Source: Clostridium tetanomorphum (lineage in GTDB: Bacteria; Bacillota; Clostridia; Clostridiales; Clostridiaceae). Taken from it: a DNA stretch of 64,000 bases. A model generated the notes under the pieces. That model made no database searches. It saw only the letters and a list, made by a program, of their open reading frames with translations, and was not told where the DNA came from. The stretch is from assembly GCF_017873215.1 (NCBI RefSeq), contig NZ_JAGGKA010000002.1:62001-126000 (forward strand). Reading direction: 5' to 3'. Shown here in pieces: positions 16,108-26,211 of this stretch (position 1 is its first letter; each line of letters starts with the position of its first letter). Position numbers and translations under genes: made by a program.

Positions 16108-17145
16108 ATGGAATTAATTAATTTAAAAGATATAACTGTTTCCTATGATGGAAAAAATAATATTCTAGAAAAATTAAATTTGAAAGTAGAAAAAGGGCAA
16201 TTAGTTTCACTTCTTGGACCAAGTGGATGTGGAAAAACTACTACACTTAGGGTAGTAGCTGGATTTATAGAACCAAATTCAGGTCAGTTTATTTTTGACA
16301 ATAAAGATTATACAAAAATACCTGTGCATAAAAGAAATTTTGGATTAGTTTTTCAAAGCTATGCATTATTTCCTCATTTAAATGTTTTTGATAATGTAGC
16401 TTTTGGATTGAAAATGAGAAAACTAGATAAGAAAGTTATCGAAGAGAATGTAAATAGAATTTTAGAAGTGGTGGACATGAAGAATTTTGCTAAACGATAT
16501 CCAAAGGAACTTTCAGGAGGACAAAGACAGAGAGTTGCTATAGGAAGATCTTTAGTCATAGAGCCTAATTTGTTACTTTTAGACGAACCTTTAAGCAACC
16601 TTGATGCAAAATTAAGATTAAAAATGAGAGTTGAAATAAGAAAACTACAGCAGGAATTAGGAATAACAACTTTATTTGTTACGCATGATCAGGAAGAGTG
16701 TTTTTCTATATCAGATAAAGTAGCAGTTATGAATAGAGGAGTGGTTGAGCAATTTGATACTCCTGAAAATATATATTCTAATCCAGCTACAGAATTTGTT
16801 GCTAGATTTGTAGGGTTTGAAAATTTTATAGATTTAAATCATTTAGAAGAGAATATCTATCAAGGAATAGGTGAAAATAAATTTAAAGTTGAAGCTGAAA
16901 GAAAGAACAATGAAAGTATAAAAGGTACTATTAGGCCAGAGGATATACAAATTTTACATGAAAATAAAGATGAGAACACAGTAGATGGAATTGTTGAAAT
17001 AAGGACCTATTTAGGAAAGGCTTATCAATACAATGTAAAAACAGAACTTGGAACTTTAGTTCTAAATGAATCAAATGATATAGTTTATAAACAGGGAGAT
17101 AATGTAAAACTTTATCTGCCATCAAATAAAATAATTTTAGTTTAA
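16108..17145 (+). CDS. potA: ABC transporter ATP-binding protein, PotA type
   Basis: 345 residues. Walker A GPSGCGKTT, Q-loop FQSYALFPHL, signature LSGGQRQRVAIGRSL, Walker B LLLLDEP, D-loop LSNLDAKLR and H-loop VTHDQEE are all intact. The C-terminal 110 residues form a TOBE-type regulatory domain (GTIRPEDIQIL). Energises the PotBC channel from the cytoplasmic face. GGAGG precedes the ATG. Confidence 0.92.
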   Translation: MELINLKDITVSYDGKNNILEKLNLKVEKGQLVSLLGPSGCGKTTTLRVVAGFIEPNSGQFIFDNKDYTKIPVHKRNFGLVFQSYALFPHLNVFDNVAFGLKMRKLDKKVIEENVNRILEVVDMKNFAKRYPKELSGGQRQRVAIGRSLVIEPNLLLLDEPLSNLDAKLRLKMRVEIRKLQQELGITTLFVTHDQEECFSISDKVAVMNRGVVEQFDTPENIYSNPATEFVARFVGFENFIDLNHLEENIYQGIGENKFKVEAERKNNESIKGTIRPEDIQILHENKDENTVDGIVEIRTYLGKAYQYNVKTELGTLVLNESNDIVYKQGDNVKLYLPSNKIILV

Positions 17146-17161
17146 ACTTAGGAGGGTAATT

Positions 17162-18220
17162 ATGAAAAGAAGATTTATAGCACTAACATTAGCTTTAACT
17201 ACTGTATTAGCATTTACTGGTTGTGGATCATCACAAAGCAAAAAAGAAGGAAAAAGTGAAGAAAAGAAATTAGTTATATCCACTTGGGGACTAAATGAAG
17301 ACAAACTTAAAGAAAATGTTTTTAAACCTTTTGAAGAAAAACATAATGTAAAAATAGTATTAGAAACAGGTAACAATTCAGAAAGATTAACAAAGTTAAA
17401 AAATAATCCTAATTCAGAAGTTGATTTAATGTATCTTGCAGAATCTTTTTCAGAGCAGGGAGCAGAAGAAGGTTTATTTGATAAGGTAGATTATAGTAAG
17501 GTAACTAATTCAGAAAAAGTAAACGCAAAGGCAAAATCTATAATTGAAAGTGGCTATGGTCCAGCTTATACACTAAACAGAATAGCAATAGCTTACAATC
17601 CAAAGAAAACAGGATTTGAAATAAAATCTTGGAAGGATTTATGGAAGCCAGAACTTAAAGGTAAAATTGCAATACCAGATATAACAACAACCTTTGGACC
17701 AGCTATGGTTTATATAGCAGGAATAAAAGCTGATGTAGATGTAAAAAAGGATAAAGGAGAAGCGGCTTTTAAACAATTAGAAGCATTAAAACCAAATGTA
17801 GTAAAAACTTATAGTAAATCTTCAGATTTAACTAATATGTTTGCTAGTGGAGAAATTGTAGCAGCAGTAACAGCAGACTTTGTATATGGCAATATTAGTA
17901 AAGTAGCCCCAGATGTAAAATATGTAAATCCAGCAGAAGGAGCTTTTATAAACTTTAACACAATAAATATAGCTAAGAATTCAAAAAATAAAGAGTTAGC
18001 TTTAGAATTTATAAATTATGCTTTAAGTGAAGAAGTACAGTCAAGAACAGCAAAAGGTCTTGGAGAATCTCCAGTTAATGTAGATGTAAAACTTTCAACA
18101 GAAGAGAGTAAAAATTTAACATATGGAGATGTAATAGAGAAGTCAAATACTATAGACTATAAATTTGTTAACCCATTAATGAAAGATTGGATAGATAAAT
18201 GGAATAGAATATTAAACTAA
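17162..18220 (+). CDS. potD: Extracellular solute-binding lipoprotein, PotD type
   Basis: 352 residues. Signal peptide MKRRFIALTLALTTVLAFTGC with lipobox FTGC (C21), so it is lipid-anchored on the outer face. The mature protein is a periplasmic-binding fold of the spermidine/putrescine class (LVISTWGLNEDKLKENVFKPFEEKHNVKI, NRIAIAYNPKK, SWKDLWKPELKGKIAIPD). Nothing in the motifs fixes the ligand; the genes that follow point to purine-related compounds. Placing the binding-protein gene last is usual for Pot operons. Confidence 0.9.
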   Translation: MKRRFIALTLALTTVLAFTGCGSSQSKKEGKSEEKKLVISTWGLNEDKLKENVFKPFEEKHNVKIVLETGNNSERLTKLKNNPNSEVDLMYLAESFSEQGAEEGLFDKVDYSKVTNSEKVNAKAKSIIESGYGPAYTLNRIAIAYNPKKTGFEIKSWKDLWKPELKGKIAIPDITTTFGPAMVYIAGIKADVDVKKDKGEAAFKQLEALKPNVVKTYSKSSDLTNMFASGEIVAAVTADFVYGNISKVAPDVKYVNPAEGAFINFNTINIAKNSKNKELALEFINYALSEEVQSRTAKGLGESPVNVDVKLSTEESKNLTYGDVIEKSNTIDYKFVNPLMKDWIDKWNRILN

Positions 18221-18241
18221 TTATTTTATAAGGAGAGAAAA

Positions 18242-19948
18242 ATGGAAGTAGATTTATTAATCAAAAATGTAAAAGTATTTAATACTTATATGAAGAAATT
18301 CATAAACGAAGATGTAACAGTATTAAATGGAAGAGTTTTTTATATAGGAAAAGATCAGGACAATAAACTACAGCCTAAAGAAATAATTGATGGAAAAGGA
18401 AACTATTTAATTCCTGGATTAATAGATATTCATATGCATATAGAAAGTTCCATGACTACTCCATTTCAGTTTTCTCAAGCAGTAATTCCACATGGGGTCA
18501 CCACTATAGTGGCTGATCCCCATGAAATTGCTAATGTTTTTGGAATTAGAGGAATAAAGGCTTTTATGAATAAAGATGAAGAAATTAAATTAGATATATT
18601 TTATGGTATTCCAAGCTCAGTACCTTCCACATCATCTAACCTGGAAACTACAGGAGGGGTTATAAAAGATAGGGAAGTACTTGAGCTTTTAAATTACAAT
18701 AAAATTCAGTGCCTAGGAGAAGTAATGAATTTTAAGGATTTAATTGAAAATGAAAATTCAACTATAAATAATATCATAAAAATTATTAAGGATAAAAAAC
18801 CTTATATTCCTTTAGAAGGACATTGTCCTAAAATACAAGATATAGAACTTGCACAATATATTTATAGGGGGATTGATGGAGATCATACGCAACAAACCCC
18901 AAAGTCCTTAGAAGAGAAAATAAAAAATGGAATGTTTATTGAAATTCAAGAAAAATCCATGACGCAGGAAAATATGAATTATTTAGTGGAAAATAATTTA
19001 TATGAACATTTTTGTTTTGTTACTGATGATGTAATGGCAGATAAGTTATTAGATGGACACTTAAATAGATTGTTAAAAAAAGCTATAAGTATGGGAATGA
19101 AAGCTGAAGATGCTATATATGCAGCTACATATACTCCAGCTAGACGAATGGGATTTAAAGATAGAGGAGCAATCGCACCAGGAAAAATTGCAGACTTTAT
19201 TATACTTACAGATTTAAGTAACTTTAAAATATCTAGAGTATATAAAAAAGGTGAAATTGTATATGATGGACATGCAGTATATAAAGAGAAAAAAGGAAGT
19301 TTTCCAGAGAGTTTTTATAATAGCATACATCTAAATCTGTTAAATTATCAGGATTTTAAAATAACAGCTCCTATAACACAGGGGGAAATAAAATGTAACA
19401 TAATGGAAGTTAAAAACAATACTACTTTTACAGAAGAAAAAGAAGATTTTTTACAGGTGGTTGATAAAAAATTAAATTGGGAAAAATCTTCTTATTGTCT
19501 TATTGGAGTTTTTGAAAGGTATGGGAAAAATGGAGGAAGAGCCTTTGGACTAGTTGGAGGAGATGTAATAAAACAGGGAGCTATTGCTACAACTTGGGCT
19601 CATGACCACCATAACTTGATGGTAATGGGAAGAAATGTAGAAGATATGGTGTTAGCTGCAAATCATATTATAGCAAATCAAGGTGGATACTGTGCTGTAC
19701 ACAATGGAAAAATTTTAGCTTCTATAGGATTACCAATTGGAGGTATTTTGTCAGAAGAAAGAATTGATACATTGGGAGAAAAGCTGAAAAACTTAAGAAG
19801 TACAATAGAAAGATTAGGATACAAGCATAATAATGAAATAATGTCTTTTAGTACGTTGTCTCTACCTGTTAGTCCAGATATTAAAATTACAGATAAAGGC
19901 ATCATAAGAGTTAAAAGTCAACAAATAATTTCTTTATTTTGCGAGTAA
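18242..19948 (+). CDS. ade: Adenine deaminase
   Basis: 568 residues, the normal Ade length. Amidohydrolase metal site GLIDIHMHIESSM, then TTIVADPHEIANV and EGHCPKI; the C-terminal half has the adenine-deaminase-specific GGRAFGLVGGDV, TTWAHDHHNLMVMG, ANQGGYCAVHNGKI and SFSTLSLPVSPDIKITDKG. Converts adenine to hypoxanthine and ammonia for purine salvage. It is 21 bases after the lipoprotein gene, with GGAGAG, and clearly in the transporter operon. Confidence 0.95.
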   Translation: MEVDLLIKNVKVFNTYMKKFINEDVTVLNGRVFYIGKDQDNKLQPKEIIDGKGNYLIPGLIDIHMHIESSMTTPFQFSQAVIPHGVTTIVADPHEIANVFGIRGIKAFMNKDEEIKLDIFYGIPSSVPSTSSNLETTGGVIKDREVLELLNYNKIQCLGEVMNFKDLIENENSTINNIIKIIKDKKPYIPLEGHCPKIQDIELAQYIYRGIDGDHTQQTPKSLEEKIKNGMFIEIQEKSMTQENMNYLVENNLYEHFCFVTDDVMADKLLDGHLNRLLKKAISMGMKAEDAIYAATYTPARRMGFKDRGAIAPGKIADFIILTDLSNFKISRVYKKGEIVYDGHAVYKEKKGSFPESFYNSIHLNLLNYQDFKITAPITQGEIKCNIMEVKNNTTFTEEKEDFLQVVDKKLNWEKSSYCLIGVFERYGKNGGRAFGLVGGDVIKQGAIATTWAHDHHNLMVMGRNVEDMVLAANHIIANQGGYCAVHNGKILASIGLPIGGILSEERIDTLGEKLKNLRSTIERLGYKHNNEIMSFSTLSLPVSPDIKITDKGIIRVKSQQIISLFCE

Positions 19949-19966
19949 TATAATGGGGAGATAGAT

Positions 19967-21280
19967 ATGAATGGAATTTTAATTAAAAATGTTACTATTA
20001 TAACTATGAATAAGGATAAAGAAATAATTGAAAATGGAGTTGTAGTATTAAAGGATAAAAAAATAATAGATATAGGGGACGGTTCATTAGAAAATAAATA
20101 TGAAAGTTTTTTTGTTATAGATGGCAATGAAGGTATTTTGATGCCAGGTATGATTAATTGCCATAGCCATGTGTCCATGATAGCTTTTAGAAGTTTAGGG
20201 GATGATGAGCCGGATAGATTAAAAAAGTATATTTTTCCTCTTGAAAAAAGATTAGTGGACAAGGAATTAGTGTATAATGGGGCTAGATATGGGATATGTG
20301 AAATGCTTCTTTCAGGAGTAACAACTTTTTGTGATATGTATTATTATGAAGATGAAGTAGCAAGAGCAGCAAATAGATTAGGAATAAGAGCTGTTTTAGG
20401 AGAAACAATAGTGGATTTCCCATCACCAGACTCAAAAGAGCCTTACGGAGGAATACAATATTGTAAAGAGTTTATAGAAAAGTGGCATAAAGATGAGTTG
20501 ATAACTCCAGCAGTAGCGCCACATGCACCTTATACTAATGATGATGCTCATTTAATTAAGGCACATAAACTTTCAAAAAAATATAATGTCCCATTAATAA
20601 TGCATGTAGCAGAAATGGACTACGAATATAATAAGTATAAGCAAGAGTATAATATGACTCCCGTTCAGTACCTAGATAATCTTAAAATATTAGATAAAAA
20701 TTTCATTGGAGCACATTTAATTTTAGTAGATGACAATGATTTAGATATATTAGAAAAAAGACATATAGGAGTTTCTCATAATATAGGAGCAAACTCAAAA
20801 GGCGCTAAAGGAGTAGCTCCTATTGTAAAGATGTATGACAGGGGAATGAAAGTAGGATTTGGAACTGATGGCCCTATGAGTGGTAATACATTGGATATAA
20901 TAACGCAAATGCCTTTAGTAGGCAAAATACAAAAACTTTTTAATAAGGACAGAACATTATTACCTGCAAAAGATATTGTGGATATGGCTACAATGGGAGG
21001 TGCAAAAGTTCTTAATTTAGAACATGAGATTGGAAGTATTGAGATTGGAAAGAAGGCAGATTTAGTTATTTTAGAAACTGAATCAGTTAATATGCAACCA
21101 ATATATGACTATTATTCAACTATAGTTTATTCAGCAAATCCAGCTAATGTAGATACTGTAATTGTAGACGGAAAGATTATAGTAAGAAAGAAAAAGATTT
21201 TGCATATAGATTTTAAAAACATAAGAAAAAGCTTATTGAGTATGAAGAATAAAATAATATCTACAGTCAAGGAAATTTAG
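19967..21280 (+). CDS. Amidohydrolase, MtaD/TrzA-SsnA-like (adenosine-type deaminase)
   Basis: 437 residues. Metal-binding NCHSHVSM, PHAPYTN, MHVAEMDY, and the catalytic GFGTDGPMSGNTLD; C-terminal IGSIEIGKKADLVILE. This arrangement fits the methylthioadenosine/S-adenosylhomocysteine deaminase or chlorohydrolase-like group rather than guanine deaminase. With the preceding adenine deaminase it would deaminate nucleoside or modified purine substrates entering through the transporter. Exact substrate unknown. Nineteen-base gap and GGGGAG keep it in the operon. Confidence 0.88.
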   Translation: MNGILIKNVTIITMNKDKEIIENGVVVLKDKKIIDIGDGSLENKYESFFVIDGNEGILMPGMINCHSHVSMIAFRSLGDDEPDRLKKYIFPLEKRLVDKELVYNGARYGICEMLLSGVTTFCDMYYYEDEVARAANRLGIRAVLGETIVDFPSPDSKEPYGGIQYCKEFIEKWHKDELITPAVAPHAPYTNDDAHLIKAHKLSKKYNVPLIMHVAEMDYEYNKYKQEYNMTPVQYLDNLKILDKNFIGAHLILVDDNDLDILEKRHIGVSHNIGANSKGAKGVAPIVKMYDRGMKVGFGTDGPMSGNTLDIITQMPLVGKIQKLFNKDRTLLPAKDIVDMATMGGAKVLNLEHEIGSIEIGKKADLVILETESVNMQPIYDYYSTIVYSANPANVDTVIVDGKIIVRKKKILHIDFKNIRKSLLSMKNKIISTVKEI

Positions 21281-21283
21281 AAT

Positions 21284-21303
21284 TTAGGGACAGTTCTCAA
21301 TTA
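21284..21303 (+). repeat. Solitary copy of the transposase-associated repeat
   Basis: Identical over 20 bases to 13132-13151, placed just after the last gene of the deaminase operon, with no transposase next to it. This is what a REP-type repeat dispersed by the Y1 transposase would look like. Confidence 0.75.
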
Positions 21304-21399
21304 ATTCAATTCAAAATATATTAAATGTTATAGATAACTATTAATGGATTATTTCATAAGATGTAAAGAGAATATTTTTAAAGGGAGAATTTATATTTT

Positions 21400-22077
21400 A
21401 TGATGAATTGTAATTTTTATAATCCTAATGTACCTTATTCTACAATGAAAGATGGTATAAAAAAAGGGGAAATGAGGGTAAAAGGAATAGGTACTATAAA
21501 GTTACAACCTAATATAGCTAGTGTAAGTCTAGGAGTCATAACGGAGGATAGAAGTTTAGAAATTGCTCAAAAAGAAAATGCACAAATCTCCACACAAGTT
21601 TTGAGTGGATTAATGCATATGGGAATACCTGAAAAAGATATAATGACAGGAAGTTATACTATTGATTCGCAGTATGATTATATTGAAGGAAAACAAATAT
21701 TTAGAGGATATAAAGTTACCAACACTTTTATTGTAACTATAAGAGATATAGATAAAGTAGGAGCAATAATTGATGAATCAGTTAAAAATGGAGTGAATAG
21801 TGTTAACAATATAAAATTTACTGTAGATGATATTTCTATATATTATAATAGAGCATTACAGTTAGCAATAAAGGATACTATTGTAAAATCTAGACAAATT
21901 GCCGAAACTTTAAGAATTAAAGTAAATAGAACTCCATCTAATATTGTTGAAGAAGGTTATGATCAAATGGCACCAGAGCCAACTACACTAAAAATGTACG
22001 CATCTGTCACTCCAATAATGCCTGGAGAAATTCAAATTATTGCAAGGATAGAATCGGTATTTAATTATAACTTATAA
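21400..22077 (+). CDS. SIMPL (DUF541) domain protein
   Basis: 225 residues. After a 25-residue N-terminal stretch without signal peptide, the domain runs from MRVKGIGTIKLQPNIASVSLGVITE to the end (VTPIMPGEIQIIARIESVF). SIMPL/BP26-like proteins are oligomeric and of poorly defined function; many are exported, but this one seems cytoplasmic. GGGAG lies rather far (12 bases) from the ATG pair. Confidence 0.85.
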   Translation: MMNCNFYNPNVPYSTMKDGIKKGEMRVKGIGTIKLQPNIASVSLGVITEDRSLEIAQKENAQISTQVLSGLMHMGIPEKDIMTGSYTIDSQYDYIEGKQIFRGYKVTNTFIVTIRDIDKVGAIIDESVKNGVNSVNNIKFTVDDISIYYNRALQLAIKDTIVKSRQIAETLRIKVNRTPSNIVEEGYDQMAPEPTTLKMYASVTPIMPGEIQIIARIESVFNYNL

Positions 22078-22183
22078 ATAGAATGTAAAGTTTGGAATAA
22101 CTTTAAATATGATATAATAATTACAATAAGAATTATTGATCATTTAAAGAAATATATTTACAAACTATATAGGGTGAAAGATT

Positions 22184-23407
22184 ATGAAAAAAAATAGTAT
22201 GATAAATAGTTATTTTCCTGCACTTAAACACAAGGATTTTAGATATTTTTGGATAGGCTCAATGGTTTCATTAATTGGTACATGGATTCAAAATACTGGT
22301 CAGGCATGGCTTGTGTTAACACTAACTAATTCTTCATTTAAGTTAGGATTAGTTAGTGCTTTACAATTTACTCCAGTTCTTATATTCTCTATATTTGCGG
22401 GAGCACTTATAGATAATATATCAAAAAGAAAAATTTTATTATTTACACAAACTTCCTTTATGATTTTAGCATTTATCTTGTCATTTTTAGTATTTACTAA
22501 TAAGGTTCAATATTGGCATGTATTAGTACTAGCAGTCCTTTTGGGATGCATTAATACACTAGATATGCCTACAAGACAATCTTTTATGATAGAGCTAGTA
22601 GGTAAAGAGAATTTATTAAATGCAATAGCTTTAAATTCTTCTGTTTTTAATGGAGCTAGACTCATAGGGCCAGGTATTTCAGGCATTATGATTCATTATT
22701 TTGGATTCACATTTTGTTTTTTATTAAATGCATTAAGTTTTATACCATTAATATATGGAATACATAATATGAATGTAAAAGAAAATAATAAAATCGCAAA
22801 TAATAAAAAAAATATACTAAAAGATGTTAAAGAAGGACTCGTATATATAAGAAAAAATCCAATTATATATAGAACAATTTTGCTTATAGCTATAGTAGGA
22901 ACTTTTGCTATGAATTATAGTGTTTTAATACCTTTACAGGCGAAAATGGTTTTAAATGAAGGTTCAAAAGAATATGGTTATTTAATGTCAAGCATGGGTG
23001 CAGGATCTTTTATTTCAGCAGTATTAGTAGCTGCAAAAAGTAAAAAGGGACCTAAAAAATTATTATTATACTTTAGTGGTACAATTATTTCTTTATTTCT
23101 AGTTGGAATAGGATTTACCAAATCTTTTTCAGTAAGTGCATTATTTTTATTTATAATAGGAATATTTAATATTTTATTTACTACTACAGCTAATTCTAGA
23201 ATACAACTAAATGTTAATGATGAATATAGAGGAAGAGTTATGAGTGTTTATTCTTTAGTATTTACAGGCGTTACACCTATAGGTAGTTTATTTACTGGAT
23301 ATATAAGCAATACGTTTAATGTATCTTTTACATTTATTCTAAGTGGAATTATTACTACAATACTTGTGTGGATACTTTTTATTATTCCTTATAAAAAGAT
23401 TTCATAA
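22184..23407 (+). CDS. MFS transporter (MFS_3/EntS-like exporter)
   Basis: 407 residues, 12 predicted membrane segments. N-terminal motif FPALKHKDFRYFWIGSMVSLIGTWIQNTGQAWLV is typical of PF05977 exporters; loop 2-3 DNISKRKILLFTQ and NTLDMPTRQSFMIELVG follow, and motif RIQLNVNDEYRGRVMSVYSLVF in the second half. Substrate unknown; drugs or siderophores are typical. GGGTGAAAG precedes the ATG. Confidence 0.88.
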   Translation: MKKNSMINSYFPALKHKDFRYFWIGSMVSLIGTWIQNTGQAWLVLTLTNSSFKLGLVSALQFTPVLIFSIFAGALIDNISKRKILLFTQTSFMILAFILSFLVFTNKVQYWHVLVLAVLLGCINTLDMPTRQSFMIELVGKENLLNAIALNSSVFNGARLIGPGISGIMIHYFGFTFCFLLNALSFIPLIYGIHNMNVKENNKIANNKKNILKDVKEGLVYIRKNPIIYRTILLIAIVGTFAMNYSVLIPLQAKMVLNEGSKEYGYLMSSMGAGSFISAVLVAAKSKKGPKKLLLYFSGTIISLFLVGIGFTKSFSVSALFLFIIGIFNILFTTTANSRIQLNVNDEYRGRVMSVYSLVFTGVTPIGSLFTGYISNTFNVSFTFILSGIITTILVWILFIIPYKKIS

Positions 23408-23495
23408 AATTTTATTTTTAATATCTATCTAAAATAATTTATAATAAATGAGAACTATTAATTTATGCATTTTATTAGTGAGGTGTTAAATTATT

Positions 23496-23900
23496 ATGCT
23501 TAAAAATATAACTAAAGAATTTAAACAATTTGCAATTAAAGGAAATGCTATTGATTTAGCAGTTGGTGTAGTTATTGGTGGGGCATTTGGTAAAATAGTT
23601 TCATCTCTAGTTAATGATATTATTATGCCTTTTGTTGGAGTATTAATTGGTGGAGTTGATTTTACTAATTTAGCATGGAATGTAACTTCTATAAAAGGAA
23701 AATTAATTTCTATAAGATATGGACAATTTATCCAGTCTATAGTAGATTTTGCTATTATATCTTTTTCTATTTTTATTTTTGTTAAAGGTATAAATTCTTT
23801 TAAAAAGAAGGAAGAAGAAAAAATAGAGCCTCCTTCAAAAACTAATGAGGAATTGTTACTAGAGGAAATAAGAGATATTTTAAGAGCTAAAATGGATTAA
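23496..23900 (+). CDS. mscL: Large-conductance mechanosensitive channel MscL
   Basis: 134 residues. N-terminal amphipathic helix EFKQFAIKGNAIDLAVGVVIGGAFGKIVSSLVNDIIMP is the TM1 pore motif; TM2 IVDFAIISFSIFIFVKGIN; C-terminal helix rich in Lys/Glu (LLLEEIRDILR). Homopentameric pressure-release valve. GAGGTG precedes ATG. Confidence 0.97.
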   Translation: MLKNITKEFKQFAIKGNAIDLAVGVVIGGAFGKIVSSLVNDIIMPFVGVLIGGVDFTNLAWNVTSIKGKLISIRYGQFIQSIVDFAIISFSIFIFVKGINSFKKKEEEKIEPPSKTNEELLLEEIRDILRAKMD

Positions 23901-23930
23901 TACCGGATTAAACTGGTATTAATTTTTTTA
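23897..23930 (+). terminator. Terminator of mscL
   Basis: TTAATACC / GGTATTAA around GGATTAAACT, followed by TTTTTTT; it includes the mscL stop codon. Confidence 0.85.
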
Positions 23931-23988
23931 CTTTTACCACTCAATTTATGTTAATATTAGTTATAGTTATTTTGAAAGGAATGGTTAC

Positions 23989-26175
23989 ATGAGTAAGATA
24001 TTAGTGCTAGCTGAAAAACCTTCTGTAGGAAGAGATTTAGCTAGAGTTTTAAATTGTAATAAAAAGAATAATGGATATTTAGAAGGAGAGAAATATATAG
24101 TAACTTGGGCACTAGGACATTTGATTACACTAGCTGATCCAGAAGCTTATGATGAAAGATACAAGGCTTGGAGAATTGAAGATTTACCTATGTTACCTTC
24201 TAAGTTAAAGCTTGTTGTTATAAAACAAAGTGGTAAACAATTTAATGTAGTTAAAGCACAAATGAATAGAAAAGATGTTAATGAAATTGTAATTGCTACA
24301 GATGCTGGACGTGAGGGGGAACTGGTAGCTAGATGGATAATAGAGAAAGCACATGTAAATAAAAAAATAAAGCGTTTGTGGATTTCTTCTGTTACAGATA
24401 AAGCTATAAGGGAAGGTTTCAATAAATTAAAAGATGGTAGAGATTATGAAAATCTTTATTCATCTGCTGTGGCCCGTGCTGAAGCAGACTGGGTTGTGGG
24501 AATTAATGCTACTCGAGCGTTAACTTGCAAATATAATGCTCAACTTTCCTGTGGAAGAGTTCAAACTCCGACTCTTGCTATAATTGCTAAAAGAGAAGAG
24601 GAGATTAAAAACTTTAAGTCTAAAGATTTTTATGGTATTACTGCTGTGACTAAAGGATTAAAGTTAACTTGGCAAGATAGTAAAACTAAGGATATTAGAG
24701 TTTTTGATAAAAGTAAATGTGATAAAATATTGCAATCGTTAAAAAGTAAAGATGCTGAAGTAATGGAAATTGATAAGACTTATAAAAAAAGATTTTCACC
24801 TGGGTTATATGATTTAACGGAGCTTCAAAGGGATGCTAATAAAATTTTTGCCTATTCAGCAAAAGAAACTCTTTCTATTATGCAAAGACTTTATGAAAAT
24901 CATAAGATATTAACTTATCCCAGAACAGACTCAAGATATATTTCTACAGACATAGTTGATACATTAAAAGACAGAGTTAAAGCATGTGGAGTAGGCCCTT
25001 ATTCAAAGGTGGCTTTTAAGGTTTTAAAGACCTCAATAAAGGGGAATAAGTCTTTTGTGGATAATAGCAAAGTTTCAGATCACCATGCTATTATACCAAC
25101 AGAACAGTCTGTTTCATTAAGTTCATTAAGTGATAAGGAAAGAAAAATATATGATTTAGTAGTTAAAAGATTTTTAGCTGTTCTATATCCACCTTTTGAG
25201 TATGAACAAACCACAATAAAAGCTAAAATTGGAGAGCAAATGTTTATTGCAAAGGGAAAAATGGTTATTTCTCAAGGATGGAAAGAAGTTTATGAAAATA
25301 ACTTTGAAGAAGATGCTTTAAAAGAAGAAGTTTCAGAGCAAATATTGCCTAATATAAATAAGGGGGATATTTTAAAGATATCTACTATTTCTCAAACTAA
25401 AGGAGAGACTAAACCACCAGCTCCATTTAATGAAGCAACATTACTTTCAGCAATGGAAAATCCAGTAAAATATATGCAAGGAGAAAGTGAGTCTTTAAAA
25501 AGAACTATTGGTGAAACAGGAGGTCTTGGAACTGTTGCTACAAGAGCTGATATTATAGAAAAATTGTTTAATACTTTCTTAATTGAAAAAAGGGGAAAGG
25601 ATATTTTTGTAACCTCAAAAGGCAAACAGCTTTTAGAATTAGTTCCAGATGATTTAAAATCCCCTACATTAACTGCAGAATGGGAACAAAAATTATCTTC
25701 TATTTCAAAAGGATCTCTTAATAAAAATGTTTTTATTAATGAAATGAAGAATTATGCAAAAATAGTTGTTAATGATATAAAAAATAGTAAAGAAAAATTT
25801 AAACATGACAATCTTACAAGAAATAAGTGTCCTGAATGTGGCAAATACATGTTGGAAGTTAATGGTAAGCATGGGAAAATGCTCATTTGCCAAGATAGAG
25901 AATGTGGTTATAGAAAAGCTGTTACTAAAATAACTAATGCTAGGTGCCCAAACTGTCATAAAAAATTAGAGCTTCGTGGCGAAGGTGAAGGAAAAATATT
26001 TGTATGTAGTTGCGGATACAAGGAAAAACTTTCAGCTTTTAATGAAAGAAAGAAAAATGATATCAGTAAAGTTACAAAAAGAGATGTAGCAAAATATTTA
26101 AAAGATCAGAAAAAGGCAAATGAAGAGCCAATAAATTCTGCTTTAGCGGAAGCACTTGCAAAACTTAAGTTCTAA
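23989..26175 (+). CDS. topB: DNA topoisomerase III
   Basis: 728 residues. Toprim domain at the N-terminus (LVLAEKPSVGRDLARVL, ATDAGREGEL), catalytic tyrosine Y310 in ILTYPRTDSRY, SDHHAIIPT, then the decatenation region. The C-terminus carries zinc-ribbon-like modules: CPECGKYML...CQDRECGY and CPNCHKKLEL...CSCGY. Type IA enzyme relaxing and decatenating DNA. Start ATG with GAAAGGAATGG. Length and motifs fit Firmicute TopB. Confidence 0.95.
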   Translation: MSKILVLAEKPSVGRDLARVLNCNKKNNGYLEGEKYIVTWALGHLITLADPEAYDERYKAWRIEDLPMLPSKLKLVVIKQSGKQFNVVKAQMNRKDVNEIVIATDAGREGELVARWIIEKAHVNKKIKRLWISSVTDKAIREGFNKLKDGRDYENLYSSAVARAEADWVVGINATRALTCKYNAQLSCGRVQTPTLAIIAKREEEIKNFKSKDFYGITAVTKGLKLTWQDSKTKDIRVFDKSKCDKILQSLKSKDAEVMEIDKTYKKRFSPGLYDLTELQRDANKIFAYSAKETLSIMQRLYENHKILTYPRTDSRYISTDIVDTLKDRVKACGVGPYSKVAFKVLKTSIKGNKSFVDNSKVSDHHAIIPTEQSVSLSSLSDKERKIYDLVVKRFLAVLYPPFEYEQTTIKAKIGEQMFIAKGKMVISQGWKEVYENNFEEDALKEEVSEQILPNINKGDILKISTISQTKGETKPPAPFNEATLLSAMENPVKYMQGESESLKRTIGETGGLGTVATRADIIEKLFNTFLIEKRGKDIFVTSKGKQLLELVPDDLKSPTLTAEWEQKLSSISKGSLNKNVFINEMKNYAKIVVNDIKNSKEKFKHDNLTRNKCPECGKYMLEVNGKHGKMLICQDRECGYRKAVTKITNARCPNCHKKLELRGEGEGKIFVCSCGYKEKLSAFNERKKNDISKVTKRDVAKYLKDQKKANEEPINSALAEALAKLKF

Positions 26176-26211
26176 AAAGTTATTAAAGGGAAATTATAAA
26201 AGGTGGCTTAA

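Noticed and set aside
17162-18220. Naming the binding protein as a spermidine-specific PotD
   Set aside because: Family motifs do not fix the ligand and the operon contains purine-type deaminases.
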